Positions 38,000-46,698 are shown, counted from the first letter of the stretch. The stretch is DNA of 64,000 nucleotides from Bacilli bacterium (GCA_017511805.1 JAFWJA010000003.1:1-64000); one strand, 5' to 3'. Notes: generated from the sequence alone by a model not told the origin. Made by a program: numbers and translations.

Positions 38000-39091
38000 A
38001 TGATAAGAAAAATAGTATTAACTGGTGGTCCATGTGCAGGTAAAACTACTGCGATGCAAAGTATAGTTGAAGAATTTGAAGAAAAAGGATTTAATGTGTA
38101 CGTTGTACCTGAGGCCGCTACTTTATTAATAAATATGGGTATTAAACCTTTTGGAAGAAATGCTCTATCTAATATAGATTTTCAAAAAAAGATATTTGAT
38201 ATTTCTTTAAAACTAGAAAAAATGGCTATGGAAACTGCTAGAAACAGCGAAAAAGATTCAATAATACTATATGATAGAGGTTTAATTGATTCTAAAGCCT
38301 ATTTAAATGAAAAAGATTGGAAAAAAATAATAAATTACTATAATTTTAAAGATTCAAGTTTATTTAATAAATATGATTTAGTTATACATTTAAGAACAGT
38401 TGCCTATGACAAAGAAGAATTATATACATTATCAAATAATACTGCTAGAACAGAAACTGCTACTGAAGCTAAATTACTTGATATGAATACATTACATAGT
38501 TGGATTGGTCATCCTAATTTAAAAATACTAGGAAATGATGTTTCATTTGAAGAAAAAATAAATAATGCTATAAATGAAATATATTATGTAACTGGAAAAC
38601 CTTTCCCTATTCAAAGACAAAGAAAATATTTAGTTAGTGATGTTGACACTGAAGAAATGTTTAAAAATACAAATGGAACAACATTACATATAGAACAATA
38701 TATAACTCAAAATGATAATGATGATGAACTAATATTTAGAAAAACTATCAAAGATCAAGATGAATCATATAAAATAATAATTAAAAAAGATACTGAATTA
38801 AATGATGAAAGAATAACAACTCAAAGACCTATTTCTAAAAAAGAATACTATGATAACTATCCTGTAGATATGGCTCCTCTATCAAAATTAAGATATTGTT
38901 TTGAATATAAGAACAACTACTTTAAACTAGATACTTTTGATGATGGATATAAGATACTTGAAATAGAAGAAACTAATAGAAGTAAAAAAATAGATATACC
39001 TCCATTTATTACAGTTGATAGAGATATATCTGATAATAAAGAATATAGAAATAGTAATATATATAAATTAAAAAATAAAATAGATCAATAA
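38000..39091 (+). CDS. AAA_28-type ATPase fused to a CYTH-like domain (TTD14-like)
   Basis: A 363-residue two-domain protein. The N-terminal P-loop domain has Walker A GGPCAGKT (9-16), VYVVPEAATLL and DRGLIDSKAY, typical of NadR/thymidylate-kinase-like AAA_28 proteins. The C-terminal half (about 195-360) starts with RQRKYLVS and contains beta-strands with FRKTIKDQDESYKIIIKK and ISKKEYYDN, matching the CYTH/triphosphate-tunnel fold. The same architecture is known from the eukaryotic TTD14 protein, which binds GTP and phosphoinositide or phosphatidate. Function in bacteria is unknown. ATG 38000 has GGAGG 5 bases upstream; the frame starting at 37988 contains that signal. Confidence 0.82.
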   Translation: MIRKIVLTGGPCAGKTTAMQSIVEEFEEKGFNVYVVPEAATLLINMGIKPFGRNALSNIDFQKKIFDISLKLEKMAMETARNSEKDSIILYDRGLIDSKAYLNEKDWKKIINYYNFKDSSLFNKYDLVIHLRTVAYDKEELYTLSNNTARTETATEAKLLDMNTLHSWIGHPNLKILGNDVSFEEKINNAINEIYYVTGKPFPIQRQRKYLVSDVDTEEMFKNTNGTTLHIEQYITQNDNDDELIFRKTIKDQDESYKIIIKKDTELNDERITTQRPISKKEYYDNYPVDMAPLSKLRYCFEYKNNYFKLDTFDDGYKILEIEETNRSKKIDIPPFITVDRDISDNKEYRNSNIYKLKNKIDQ

Positions 39092-39103
39092 TTGATCTAT
39101 TTT
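39077..39103. terminator. Bidirectional terminator
   Basis: Stem AAAATAGATCAAT/ATTGATCTATTTT with hardly any loop, T-rich on both strands, shared by the convergent genes 38000-39091 and 39097-39399. Confidence 0.7.
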
Positions 39104-39399
39104 ATTTTTTTTAATGTATGACTTACTCTCTTTTTAATCTCTTCTAATTCCATTTTTGATTTCTTTATTTTCTTTACATTTTGTAAACACCATCTTAAAA
39201 CTACTAATCTACTTAATTCTAAATCTTCACTTGGTGCTTCTCTATATAAATTTGAATATTCCTTAGCTAATTCAAAATCTTGATCTAATGTTACTTTAGC
39301 TTCACTCATTTTATATAATTCATTATAATAGTCTGAATTCGCTTTATTATATGAATTTTGATTTAATAAATCTTTTTTGTTATCTGATATTTTTGCCAT
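39097..39399 (-). CDS. Small charged helical protein, unknown function
   Basis: A 100-residue, mostly helical, lysine- and glutamate-rich protein with an AGAGG signal upstream. No membrane segment and no recognised motif. Confidence 0.6.
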   Translation of the reverse strand: MAKISDNKKDLLNQNSYNKANSDYYNELYKMSEAKVTLDQDFELAKEYSNLYREAPSEDLELSRLVVLRWCLQNVKKIKKSKMELEEIKKRVSHTLKKIK

Positions 39400-39507
39400 A
39401 ATAAACCTCTTCCCTAAGTATTTATTTTATTACATAATATTTACGATGTCAAAGAAAAAACTTTATTTTTATTAATTATATATTATAATATTAATAAGGA
39501 GTAAATT

Positions 39508-40242
39508 ATGAATGATTATATAAACTATTATGATTTACTAGGTATTAATAAAAATGCAACTATAGATGAAATAAAAAAGGCTTATAGGGAACAAGCAAAA
39601 AAATGGCATCCTGATTTAAATAAAGATCCTGATGCTCCTAATATGGCAAAAAAAATAAATGAAGCTAAAGAAATACTTCTAGATGAAAATAAAAGAAGAG
39701 AATATGATTCATACCTAGATAATTATAAAAATAATATATACGATAATATAAAACAAGAAAAAGAAAAGAATACTGGTACTAAAACATATGCTAATAATTC
39801 TTATTACGAAGAAAAAACATATACTAAGTGGCAATATTTTAAACTATATTTAAAATACTATAAAAAAAGTAAGATAAGGAAAGTATTCGCATGTATATTA
39901 GTCTCTTTAGAAAGTTTATTTTGTACAATTCTTCAAGTAATTAACTATTTAATTGCGTATATATTATCCTATACTGGTTATTATCTTGGATTATTTTTAG
40001 TAATATATGGTGCTATATCTATTATCTATATAACAACAAAATCTGTTTTAAAAATAGATTTACCTCCATATAATACTACTGAATATATATTAATGATTTT
40101 AAGTAGTGCTTTATCTTTGATCATAGGTATGTCTATGAGAACTATATTCAATATTGTTGTTAATAAAAATCCAATTTATATTTCAAAACTAGATTTATTT
40201 CTATTTAAAAAATCTATTGGATATGAAAAGAATGACTTTTAG
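39508..40242 (+). CDS. J-domain membrane protein
   Basis: A 244-residue protein with an N-terminal J domain (about 5-70; HPD at 34-36, DENKRREYDSYL) that can stimulate DnaK, a polar linker, and two to three hydrophobic helices (about 125-180 and 190-212). It lacks the G/F, zinc and substrate domains of DnaJ, so it is a membrane-bound co-chaperone of unknown client. An AAGGAG signal precedes the ATG. Confidence 0.85.
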   Translation: MNDYINYYDLLGINKNATIDEIKKAYREQAKKWHPDLNKDPDAPNMAKKINEAKEILLDENKRREYDSYLDNYKNNIYDNIKQEKEKNTGTKTYANNSYYEEKTYTKWQYFKLYLKYYKKSKIRKVFACILVSLESLFCTILQVINYLIAYILSYTGYYLGLFLVIYGAISIIYITTKSVLKIDLPPYNTTEYILMILSSALSLIIGMSMRTIFNIVVNKNPIYISKLDLFLFKKSIGYEKNDF

Positions 40243-40253
40243 TCATTCTTTTA
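40227..40253. terminator. Bidirectional terminator between J-domain gene and trxA
   Basis: Stem AAAAGAATGACT/AGTCATTCTTTT, nearly a perfect palindrome, T-rich on both sides, covering the coding ends of both genes. Confidence 0.7.
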
Positions 40254-40553
40254 TTTTAATAATTCTTCTAGTTCACTTTTAGATCTTAAACCAACTACTT
40301 TTTCTTTTAATTTTCCATCTTCAAAAATTAATAAAGTTGGAATAGACATTATATCAAAATCACTAGTAATCTTTTCAGCATTATCAACATCTACTTTATA
40401 GAACTTAACATCTTTTATTTCTTCCGCTAATTTATCAATTATAGGTGACAACATTTTACATGGTCCACACCAACTAGCATAACAATCTATTAATACTTTT
40501 TTATTTTCTTTTACTAATTTTTCATATTCTATATCTTTTATTTCTTTAACCAT
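40251..40553 (-). CDS. trxA: Thioredoxin
   Basis: A 100-residue thioredoxin with the active site WCGPC (28-32), the cis-Pro in SIPTLLIF and the final KVVGLRSKSELEELL helix. ATG 40553 is preferred because GGAG lies 7 bases upstream; the frame up to 40601 overlaps trxB. It follows trxB by one base, so reductase and thioredoxin are made from one transcript. Confidence 0.95.
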   Translation of the reverse strand: MVKEIKDIEYEKLVKENKKVLIDCYASWCGPCKMLSPIIDKLAEEIKDVKFYKVDVDNAEKITSDFDIMSIPTLLIFEDGKLKEKVVGLRSKSELEELLK

Positions 40554-40554
40554 A

Positions 40555-41445
40555 TTAATTCTCCATTTCCTTAATAGCAACAGTCGCTGCGATTGAACCA
40601 TCTGAAACAGCAGTTGTTAACTGTCTTAAGATCTTGTCTCTCGCATCACCTGCAACATAAATACCTTTTTTACTAGTATGTACTCCATCATTAGATACTA
40701 TGTATCCTTTATCATCTATATCAACTACGTTTTTAAACATTATGTTTTTAGGTTCATGACCAATTGCTACAAATAATCCATCTATATTTATAATTTGTTC
40801 CTGATCAAGGTTATTAATAACAATAGACTCTACCTTTTCTATTCCATTTATCTTAGTTACACTTGAATTAAGAATTATTTCTACATTATTTTTTTTCTTT
40901 ATTTCTTCTAAAGTTAGTTCTGCTCCTTTAAAAGAATCTCTTCTATGTATTAGATATACTTTAGAACATATATCAGATAAATAAAGTACATCTTCTAATG
41001 CAGTATTACCGCCACCTATAACAGCAACATCTTTACCTTTGTAAAAATTACCATCACAAGTAGCACAATAACTAACACCTTTACCAATTAACTTATCTTC
41101 ATTTTCTATTCTTAGTTTTCTATTATCAACACCAGGTGCTAATATAATTGCTTTAGCACTATAACTACCTTTATCAGTTGTTACATTTTTATTCTCATCT
41201 ATAGATAAAACAGTTTCAAATTTTACTTCTACACCATAATCTATAACTTGATTATATAAGTTAGTTGCAAAATCTGAACCAGACATAGATTTTACTCCTG
41301 GATAATTTGAAACCATATGAGCATTAACTATTTGTCCACCAGGAACATTAGCTTCAAAAACTACAATCTTTTTATTTGCTCTTGCTGCGTATAAAGCAGC
41401 AGTTAAACCAGCAGGTCCTGCTCCTACAATAATAATATCGTACAT
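40555..41445 (-). CDS. trxB: Thioredoxin-disulfide reductase
   Basis: Flavoenzyme that reduces thioredoxin. 296 residues. FAD motif GAGPAGLTAALYAAR (8-22), redox-active CATC (127-130), NADPH motif GGGNTALEDVLYL and FAD motif YVAGDARDKILRQL are in order. Confidence 0.96.
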   Translation of the reverse strand: MYDIIIVGAGPAGLTAALYAARANKKIVVFEANVPGGQIVNAHMVSNYPGVKSMSGSDFATNLYNQVIDYGVEVKFETVLSIDENKNVTTDKGSYSAKAIILAPGVDNRKLRIENEDKLIGKGVSYCATCDGNFYKGKDVAVIGGGNTALEDVLYLSDICSKVYLIHRRDSFKGAELTLEEIKKKNNVEIILNSSVTKINGIEKVESIVINNLDQEQIINIDGLFVAIGHEPKNIMFKNVVDIDDKGYIVSNDGVHTSKKGIYVAGDARDKILRQLTTAVSDGSIAATVAIKEMEN

Positions 41446-41470
41446 AATTCACCTTCTTTATTAAATTATA

Positions 41471-41869
41471 TCATAGTTTTAACTGATTAATATATTTATC
41501 TAAATATTTCATACTTTGTATCTTTAAGTCATATATAACATTCCAAACACTATCTATTGGATAACATCTCATTTTATTAATAACTTTAAATATATAATTC
41601 CATGAATCATATAAATCTTTATCATAAACTTCTATTCTATGTAATAACTCATGACTTTTTTTACCTAAATAAGCACCATTTTCAATAGTTGCTTCATCAT
41701 TTTTATTATCCTTTCTTAAATCCTCTGCTTTTTCTATATGATGATAACTAGGTTTATTCTCTTCTGTTATCCAAAAACCCATCCAATCTATATATTCATA
41801 ACCTTTTGGATAATATATCATTCTCATTCTTTTTAAAACTTCATTATTTACTTTTACTGTTCTTCTCAT
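41471..41869 (-). CDS. Protein of unknown function with HNH-like pattern
   Basis: A 132-residue protein. The stretch YHHIEKAEDL, then ENGAYLGKKSHELLHRIE, has the His-His and Asn-His spacing seen in HNH-type folds, but the usual zinc Cys pairs are missing. I give this only as a resemblance. No membrane segment. Confidence 0.6.
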   Translation of the reverse strand: MRRTVKVNNEVLKRMRMIYYPKGYEYIDWMGFWITEENKPSYHHIEKAEDLRKDNKNDEATIENGAYLGKKSHELLHRIEVYDKDLYDSWNYIFKVINKMRCYPIDSVWNVIYDLKIQSMKYLDKYINQLKL

Positions 41870-41882
41870 ACTTTAATTATAA

Positions 41883-41910
41883 TAAAAACAAATAGTATAT
41901 TCAACTATTT
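41883..41910 (-). terminator. Terminator of the coat-F-like pair
   Basis: Minus-strand stem AAATAGT/ACTATTT with a 7-base loop and a T-rich tail. Confidence 0.55.
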
Positions 41911-42150
41911 GCTTTCTACTTTTTTTAAAGTTTTACTAATTTCTTTATCAGATATATTACTTACTTCATACCAACCATATTCAGTCATTAAAGTATATGT
42001 CTCATTTTGATTATTCATAGTCTCATCTAAACCATGCTTTAATATTTTTCTAACTTCTTCATTAGTGCTTTCTAATGTACCATGAACATATACCTCAACA
42101 GTACTTTTAAGTAATAGTAAATAATTCTCCATTAATAATTGATCACTCAT
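41905..42150 (-). CDS. Coat-F (CotF)-like protein, second half
   Basis: An 81-residue helical protein with the coat-F pattern: ENYLLLLKSTVEVYVHGTLE, the NEEVRKILKHGLDE helix and the ending MTEYGWYEV. In endospore formers this family lies in the spore coat, but in many others it is only a ferritin-like helical protein. It overlaps the companion gene by 8 bases. Confidence 0.7.
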   Translation of the reverse strand: MSDQLLMENYLLLLKSTVEVYVHGTLESTNEEVRKILKHGLDETMNNQNETYTLMTEYGWYEVSNISDKEISKTLKKVESK

Positions 42151-42334
42151 TAGACTTTTCCTCCAGTAAATTCATTAGTCTTTCTCTAATATTATCATGT
42201 TTAGTAATTTGTTTACTAATAAAAGAAGCTAGATCTTCATCTTCTAAATTATTTGCTGTTTCATCTAATATAGAAATAATACTTTGTTCATGACCAATCG
42301 CATCTTCTACATATAATAATTCTTTTTGTGTCAT
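42143..42334 (-). CDS. Coat-F-associated small protein
   Basis: A 63-residue helical protein (KELLYVEDAIGHEQSIISIL and ITKHDNIRERLMNLL), the usual small partner in front of coat-F genes of Clostridia and Bacilli. It has an AGGAGG-like signal (GGGAGGAAAATATG) and is translationally coupled to the downstream gene. Confidence 0.7.
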   Translation of the reverse strand: MTQKELLYVEDAIGHEQSIISILDETANNLEDEDLASFISKQITKHDNIRERLMNLLEEKSNE

Positions 42335-42360
42335 ATTTTCCTCCCAATAATAATATGTAC

Positions 42361-42389
42361 AAAAAAAGAACTATTATACTAGTTCTTAT
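42361..42389 (-). terminator. Terminator of the zinc-ribbon gene 42386-42754
   Basis: Minus-strand stem AAGAACTA/TAGTTCTT with a 6-base loop and a T-run of about seven. Confidence 0.68.
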
Positions 42390-42754
42390 TTATATGTTAC
42401 TGAATTTATTTTTGGTCTACCTGCAACTACACCAAATCCAATAGAAACAGATAATTCTACTTCTTTATGTTCATCATTTAGAATAACCTCTTGTTCTAAA
42501 GTCTTTTCTAATGATTTAATTGTTACTATATGAGAACCTTCAGTAACCATTCTCTCTAGTGATATACCATTAGTAAGTCTTCCTATTTCTACTCCATCAA
42601 TTAAAATTTTGAATGAAATAGCTACTCCAAATAACTTTTTAGGTCTAGTTACTACTATTTTATAATCACCAGGTTCATTACCTATTCTAGTACCACAATT
42701 AATACAAAATAGTGTACCTTCTTTCATTTCTGCTCCACAATTTGGACATACCAT
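42386..42754 (-). CDS. Zinc-ribbon protein with small beta-domain
   Basis: A 122-residue protein with an N-terminal zinc ribbon (CPNCGAE and CINCGTR) and a C-terminal beta-domain (FKILIDGVEIGRLTNGISLE and VTEGSHIVTIKSLEK) like a PEGA-type or DUF fold. No membrane segment. It starts 14 bases after the DUF362 gene ends and is probably co-transcribed with it. Function unknown. Confidence 0.7.
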   Translation of the reverse strand: MVCPNCGAEMKEGTLFCINCGTRIGNEPGDYKIVVTRPKKLFGVAISFKILIDGVEIGRLTNGISLERMVTEGSHIVTIKSLEKTLEQEVILNDEHKEVELSVSIGFGVVAGRPKINSVTYK

Positions 42755-42768
42755 AATATCAACTCCTT

Positions 42769-43659
42769 CTATATTTCTACTAGTTCATAATCTGTTGAAC
42801 CTAGTCCTAATTCTTCTGCATACTTAGTTATATGTCTACCTTCTCTTGTATCTATTCTTTCCTTTATAGACTTTGTTCCTTCTTCATGTGTTTTCCATAT
42901 AGCATCAATAAATGCTTGATCATTTGCAACTGGATCAAGGGAAGCAAATATACCTATATCACTTATAACTGGATCTTTTTGGTGAGCATCACAATCACAA
43001 TCTACGCTAATAGCATTAGCAACTGTTATATAAACAATTGGTTTATCATTTTCTTTTAAATAATCAGCTACTGCTTTAGCAGCTTCTGCCATAGATTCAA
43101 TAAAATCTTTTTGTTCATGTTTTGATACCCAGCATAAAGTTGGACTTTCTGTTTTTCCACAAGAATGAATATATGCTTTACCATGTCTTGATGCAAAACC
43201 AATTGATTGATTTTTTAAATTAGCCCCAAATCCTCCCATAGCATGACCTTTACCATGAGCAAGATTAATAAATGAATCATATTTTTTCATTCCTTCACCT
43301 ATAATATCATATTCTAAATGTTTTCCGTTATTTACAGGTATTTTAAATTCACCTAGACTATCTAATATTTCAACACCTTGACCCATATCTACAAATCCAT
43401 GTTCTTTAGCAACTTTCATATGATTCTTAGTATCTGTTCTTTTACCAGGATAAGCTGTATTACATTCTATAATAGTACCATTTAATTTATCAACAAATGG
43501 TTTTATTAAATCTGATTTTAAATATCCTTTAGACCCAGCTTCCCCTGTTGATACTTTTATTCCTATATTACCAGTAAGTTTAACACCAAATTTCTCATAT
43601 ATCTTAATTAAACTTTCAGGTGTTATTTCTTTTGTAAAATAAACTATTGATTTTTCCAT
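42769..43659 (-). CDS. DUF362 family protein
   Basis: A 296-residue protein of the DUF362 family without the C-terminal ferredoxin domain that many members carry. Visible are the start IGIKVSTGEAGSKGYLKSDL, TAYPGKRTDTKNHMKVAKEHG, NLAHGKGHAMGGFGANLKN, the Cys-rich SVDCDCDAHQKDPVISDIG and FASLDPVANDQAFIDAIW. The Cys and His residues could hold a metal or cluster. The biochemical role is not established. Confidence 0.85.
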   Translation of the reverse strand: MEKSIVYFTKEITPESLIKIYEKFGVKLTGNIGIKVSTGEAGSKGYLKSDLIKPFVDKLNGTIIECNTAYPGKRTDTKNHMKVAKEHGFVDMGQGVEILDSLGEFKIPVNNGKHLEYDIIGEGMKKYDSFINLAHGKGHAMGGFGANLKNQSIGFASRHGKAYIHSCGKTESPTLCWVSKHEQKDFIESMAEAAKAVADYLKENDKPIVYITVANAISVDCDCDAHQKDPVISDIGIFASLDPVANDQAFIDAIWKTHEEGTKSIKERIDTREGRHITKYAEELGLGSTDYELVEI

Positions 43660-43667
43660 TTATCCTC

Positions 43668-44132
<465 letters not shown>

Positions 44133-44137
<5 letters not shown>

Positions 44138-44160
44138 AATGAAGAATAATCTTCATTTTT
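44133..44160 (-). terminator. Terminator of the 44170-44559 gene
   Basis: Minus-strand stem AAAAATGAAGA/TCTTCATTTTT with a 4-base loop and T-rich tail, lying between the gene and the purA remnant. Confidence 0.65.
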
Positions 44161-44169
44161 ATAATAATA

Positions 44170-44559
44170 TTACCAATTTATTTTTAAACTACCTAAAGAA
44201 TCTGTTGCTTGTAGTTCTAAATTTAATTCATCCCCTTTTTCAAGAGTAAATTCTTTTACTTTATCTACTAAACTAATTGTTCCATCTTCTCTTCTAGGAT
44301 ACAAACCATATTTATCTGCTTCTAACTTAATTGTATTATCAGATACGCTTCTAATAGTTATTTCAAAATTCTGTCCTAAAATAGAACAATCAAATGAATC
44401 ACCAGCTTTATATACTTTTGATAGATTCTTTCCATCACAATCAATTTTTAAATTGGCTTCTCCTTTACCAACGGATGGTTTTAAAACAAATAATAAAACA
44501 ATACTAGTTATTAATACTACACCTGCAATTATCATTATTATAATAGATTTTTTATTCAT
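44170..44559 (-). CDS. Membrane-anchored small extracellular protein, unknown function
   Basis: A 129-residue protein with an N-terminal transmembrane helix (about 6-27) and an extracellular beta-rich domain with two Cys (LKIDCDGK and SFDCSILGQ) that may form a disulfide. The repeated strand pattern (FTLEKGDELNLELQATDS) suggests a small Ig-like fold. The arrangement resembles the chagasin-like protein at 10606, but the inhibitor loops are absent. An AGGAGGTG signal precedes the ATG. Confidence 0.65.
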   Translation of the reverse strand: MNKKSIIIMIIAGVVLITSIVLLFVLKPSVGKGEANLKIDCDGKNLSKVYKAGDSFDCSILGQNFEITIRSVSDNTIKLEADKYGLYPRREDGTISLVDKVKEFTLEKGDELNLELQATDSLGSLKINW

Positions 44560-44649
44560 ATAAACACCTCCTATGTTTTTATTCTATCATAGAAAAATGA
44601 TTATTTACCATCTAATAATATAAAAAAGTATAATAAATGTAAATAAAAA

Positions 44650-44710
44650 AAAGAAGATTATTTCAAATCTTCTTGTAATATCTTTTTTAAAGTCATCTTT
44701 TTTCCACTAT
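44650..44710. repeat. Direct repeat R2, copy B
   Basis: About 61 bases identical to 46141-46201, the 3' end and terminator of the 46149-46610 gene. It is joined directly to repeat R1 copy B. Confidence 0.85.
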
Positions 44711-44747
44711 CATCTCCATAAAATGCTCCTAAAACTACGTTTACCAT
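44658..44747 (-). pseudogene. Chimeric 29-codon mini-frame from purA start and the end of the 46149 gene
   Basis: The joined repeats create a short open frame: [13 protein letters not shown] (start of PurA) is fused in frame to SGKKMTLKKILQEDLK (the exact C-terminus of the protein encoded at 46149-46610). It keeps the purA ribosome-binding site and a terminator hairpin. I regard it as a by-product of a deletion or copying event, not as a working gene. Confidence 0.7.
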
Positions 44748-44780
44748 ATACCATAACCTCCATTTTAATTATAACAAAAA
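44725..44780. repeat. Direct repeat R1, copy B
   Basis: About 56 bases identical to 44082-44137. Only the first 13 purA codons remain here, in frame, unlike copy A where the T-run has shifted. Confidence 0.85.
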
Positions 44781-44804
44781 TATGAAGAAAAATCTTCATA
44801 TTTT
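44772..44804 (-). terminator. Terminator of the endolysin gene
   Basis: Minus-strand stem AAAAATATGAAGA/TCTTCATATTTTT with a 4-base loop and T-run. Confidence 0.68.
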
Positions 44805-44805
44805 T

Positions 44806-45735
44806 TTACCTAATAACTATTCTTTGACCTGGATATATAAGGTTTGGATCTGAAATATTATTAATATTCGCTAAATGCTGATATGTTGTATTATAATCAT
44901 ATGCAATCTGACTTAAAGTATCACCTGGTTTTACCGTATATATCACTTCATTACTAGTTTGATTACTTGAAGGTATTCTTATTTCTTCACCAGGATAAAT
45001 AAGATTAGGATCAGATATATTATTATATTTAGCTAGTTCTTGATATGTAGTTCCATACAATAAAGCTATACCGCTTAATGTATCACCTGGTTTAACTATA
45101 TAAACACTTGGTTTTATATCTTCATTATCATCTAAATGATTTAATCTAGCATCCCTTATTATACTAGGATAATCTTTAAAACAATAATCTGAATCTATTC
45201 TAGAATTTCCCACAGTATAAGAACTAGTATTTTGCCATATACCATAATCTATATTAGATGGAGCGCTATCTCCCCAATACGCAATCCACCAATCATATTT
45301 CTTATTTAATTCTGAACCTGAAATAATATTCTTATACCAATTTAAATTAGTATATACTCCAAAATAATAACCTGCATCTTCTATAACATTTGCGAATGTT
45401 TCTACTATACTATTTAAAGTATCTTTACCTAACCTCGCCAAACTATTATCTTCTATATCTAAGAATAATGGATATGTAAACTTTTTACCTTTAATAACAC
45501 TTAGAAAATAATTAGCTTCTTCTTTAGCTTCATTTACGTTAGTCGCATAGCTATACCAATATGCTCCTATATCCCAACCTTGATTAGTAGCGTTTTCATA
45601 ATGTTTTTCAAATCTATTATCTTTTGTAGTAGAAAAACCTGCTCTTAAAATAGCAAATTTAACACCATTACTTGTACAAAGACTATAATCTAGATTATCT
45701 TGCCAAGTACTTATATCTATTCCAAATTTACTCAT
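44806..45735 (-). CDS. GH25 lysozyme with two LysM domains (phage-type endolysin)
   Basis: A 309-residue muramidase that cuts glycan strands. The GH25 domain (1-195) shows FGIDISTWQ, FAILRAGF, the catalytic LFLDIED and YDWWIAYWG. Two LysM repeats follow (about 213-256 and 266-308; KPGDTLSGIALLYGTTYQEL and KPGDTLSQIAYDYNTTYQHL), which bind peptidoglycan. There is no signal peptide, so release depends on the holin encoded just upstream with an 8-base overlap. No other phage genes are near. Confidence 0.93.
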   Translation of the reverse strand: MSKFGIDISTWQDNLDYSLCTSNGVKFAILRAGFSTTKDNRFEKHYENATNQGWDIGAYWYSYATNVNEAKEEANYFLSVIKGKKFTYPLFLDIEDNSLARLGKDTLNSIVETFANVIEDAGYYFGVYTNLNWYKNIISGSELNKKYDWWIAYWGDSAPSNIDYGIWQNTSSYTVGNSRIDSDYCFKDYPSIIRDARLNHLDDNEDIKPSVYIVKPGDTLSGIALLYGTTYQELAKYNNISDPNLIYPGEEIRIPSSNQTSNEVIYTVKPGDTLSQIAYDYNTTYQHLANINNISDPNLIYPGQRIVIR

Positions 45736-46078
45736 TTTTATCCCCCTTTATCTTTTCAAAATATTTGGAAAAAGGTAATTTAACACCTATTTCACCTAAA
45801 TTCTCATATATACTCATTCCTTCAGTAGCAATACATACTATTGCGGTTCCTTTTAAGAATAAACTAGTACTAAGCATAAAATCTAAAACTGATCCTAAAA
45901 GTAATGCAATTGCCCAACCTACTTTTTTAATATAACCATCTCTACTTATAGAGGAATTTATTCTTCTTAATTTAATTGCTTTTAAGTAACCAGTTAATAT
46001 ATCTATAAAAATCATTATTCCGGTAATAATAATTAATGTCCTAGGTGTATTTGATACAAAAACATCTTCTATATTCAT
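45728..46078 (-). CDS. Phage holin (toxin secretion/phage lysis holin family)
   Basis: A 116-residue membrane protein of the Holin_4_1 type: three to four hydrophobic helices, with IFIDILTGYLKAIKLRRINS, then SRDGYIKKVGWAIALLLGS and the ending EGMSIYENLGEIGVKLP. It would form the lesion through which the co-encoded lysozyme leaves the cell. A GGAGG signal precedes the ATG. Confidence 0.9.
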   Translation of the reverse strand: MNIEDVFVSNTPRTLIIITGIMIFIDILTGYLKAIKLRRINSSISRDGYIKKVGWAIALLLGSVLDFMLSTSLFLKGTAIVCIATEGMSIYENLGEIGVKLPFSKYFEKIKGDKNE

Positions 46079-46140
46079 TCTTACCTCCTGATATATTCTA
46101 TTAAAGATAAGAACAATTAATAATTATAAAGACATAAAAA

Positions 46141-46201
46141 AAAGAAGATTATTTCAAATCTTCTTGTAATATCTTTTTTAAAGTCATCTTTTTTCCACTA
46201 T
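46141..46201. repeat. Direct repeat R2, copy A (end of the 46149 gene)
   Basis: Source copy of the segment found again at 44650-44710. It contains a terminator hairpin AAGAAGATT/AATCTTCTT on the minus strand that closes the 46149-46610 gene. Confidence 0.8.
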
Positions 46202-46610
46202 GAATAAGTGATAAGAAGAACTCTTTCTTTATTCTTAAAAATGCTTTATTAAATTCTTGCATATTACATATATCTACATTAGGAAAAATTATTATATTAT
46301 TATCTTCGAATTCTTTAACATTATCCTTATTTATATCATATATTTTATCTGTTTCAACATCTATATATTTTTTATAATCATAATTATATTCAGAATCAAA
46401 TGTTAAATAGTGTTCATATCCTTTATCTGTTTTTTCTTTTTTATAAGCACCCATATAACATAATACATGTGAACTATCTTCTTCACTAATAAAAGTTTCT
46501 GATATTAAACCTCTAATAGTGGTACTATAAAACTTTTCATCATGATTAGTAGATGCTGAAATTATTTCATTATATTTCTCTTTTAAATCTTTTATTTGTT
46601 CGTTATTCAT
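46149..46610 (-). CDS. Protein of unknown function
   Basis: A 153-residue soluble, acidic protein without recognised domain; aromatic-rich middle (YEHYLTFDSEYNYDYKKY) and a basic helical end. It lies upstream of the holin-lysozyme pair but has its own terminator, and its promoter carries a dyad. Its last 16 codons were copied into the chimeric frame at 44658-44747. Confidence 0.65.
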   Translation of the reverse strand: MNNEQIKDLKEKYNEIISASTNHDEKFYSTTIRGLISETFISEEDSSHVLCYMGAYKKEKTDKGYEHYLTFDSEYNYDYKKYIDVETDKIYDINKDNVKEFEDNNIIIFPNVDICNMQEFNKAFLRIKKEFFLSLIHSGKKMTLKKILQEDLK

Positions 46611-46631
46611 ATTACCCTCCTGATTATTCTA

Positions 46632-46660
46632 ATTATACAACGTGGGTTGTCATTTTTCAA
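46632..46660 (-). promoter_or_regulatory. Promoter with operator-like dyad before the 46149-46610 gene
   Basis: Minus strand: TTGAAA (46655-46660), 17 bp, TATAAT (46632-46637). An inverted repeat ACAAC-N4-GTTGT (46637-46650) fills the spacer, suggesting repression by an unknown regulator. Confidence 0.5.
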
Positions 46661-46669
46661 TATATAAAC

Positions 46670-46698
46670 TTGATTAATTATTAAAAAAAGAGTATAAT
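46670..46698 (+). promoter_or_regulatory. Promoter of the RNase J gene
   Basis: TTGATT (46670-46675), 17 bp, TATAAT (46693-46698), followed by a leader of about 40 bases and an AGAAAGGAG signal. Confidence 0.7.

Noticed and set aside
38000..39091. NadR-like nicotinamide-nucleotide enzyme
   Set aside because: Only the P-loop domain resembles NadR; the adenylyltransferase HxGH motif is missing and the second half is CYTH-like.
44658..44747. 29-codon chimeric frame as a real small gene
   Set aside because: It is fully explained by two copied pieces of neighbouring genes; no independent sign of selection.
44806..46078. Prophage
   Set aside because: Only lysis genes are present; no integrase, structural, packaging or attachment sites in the surroundings.
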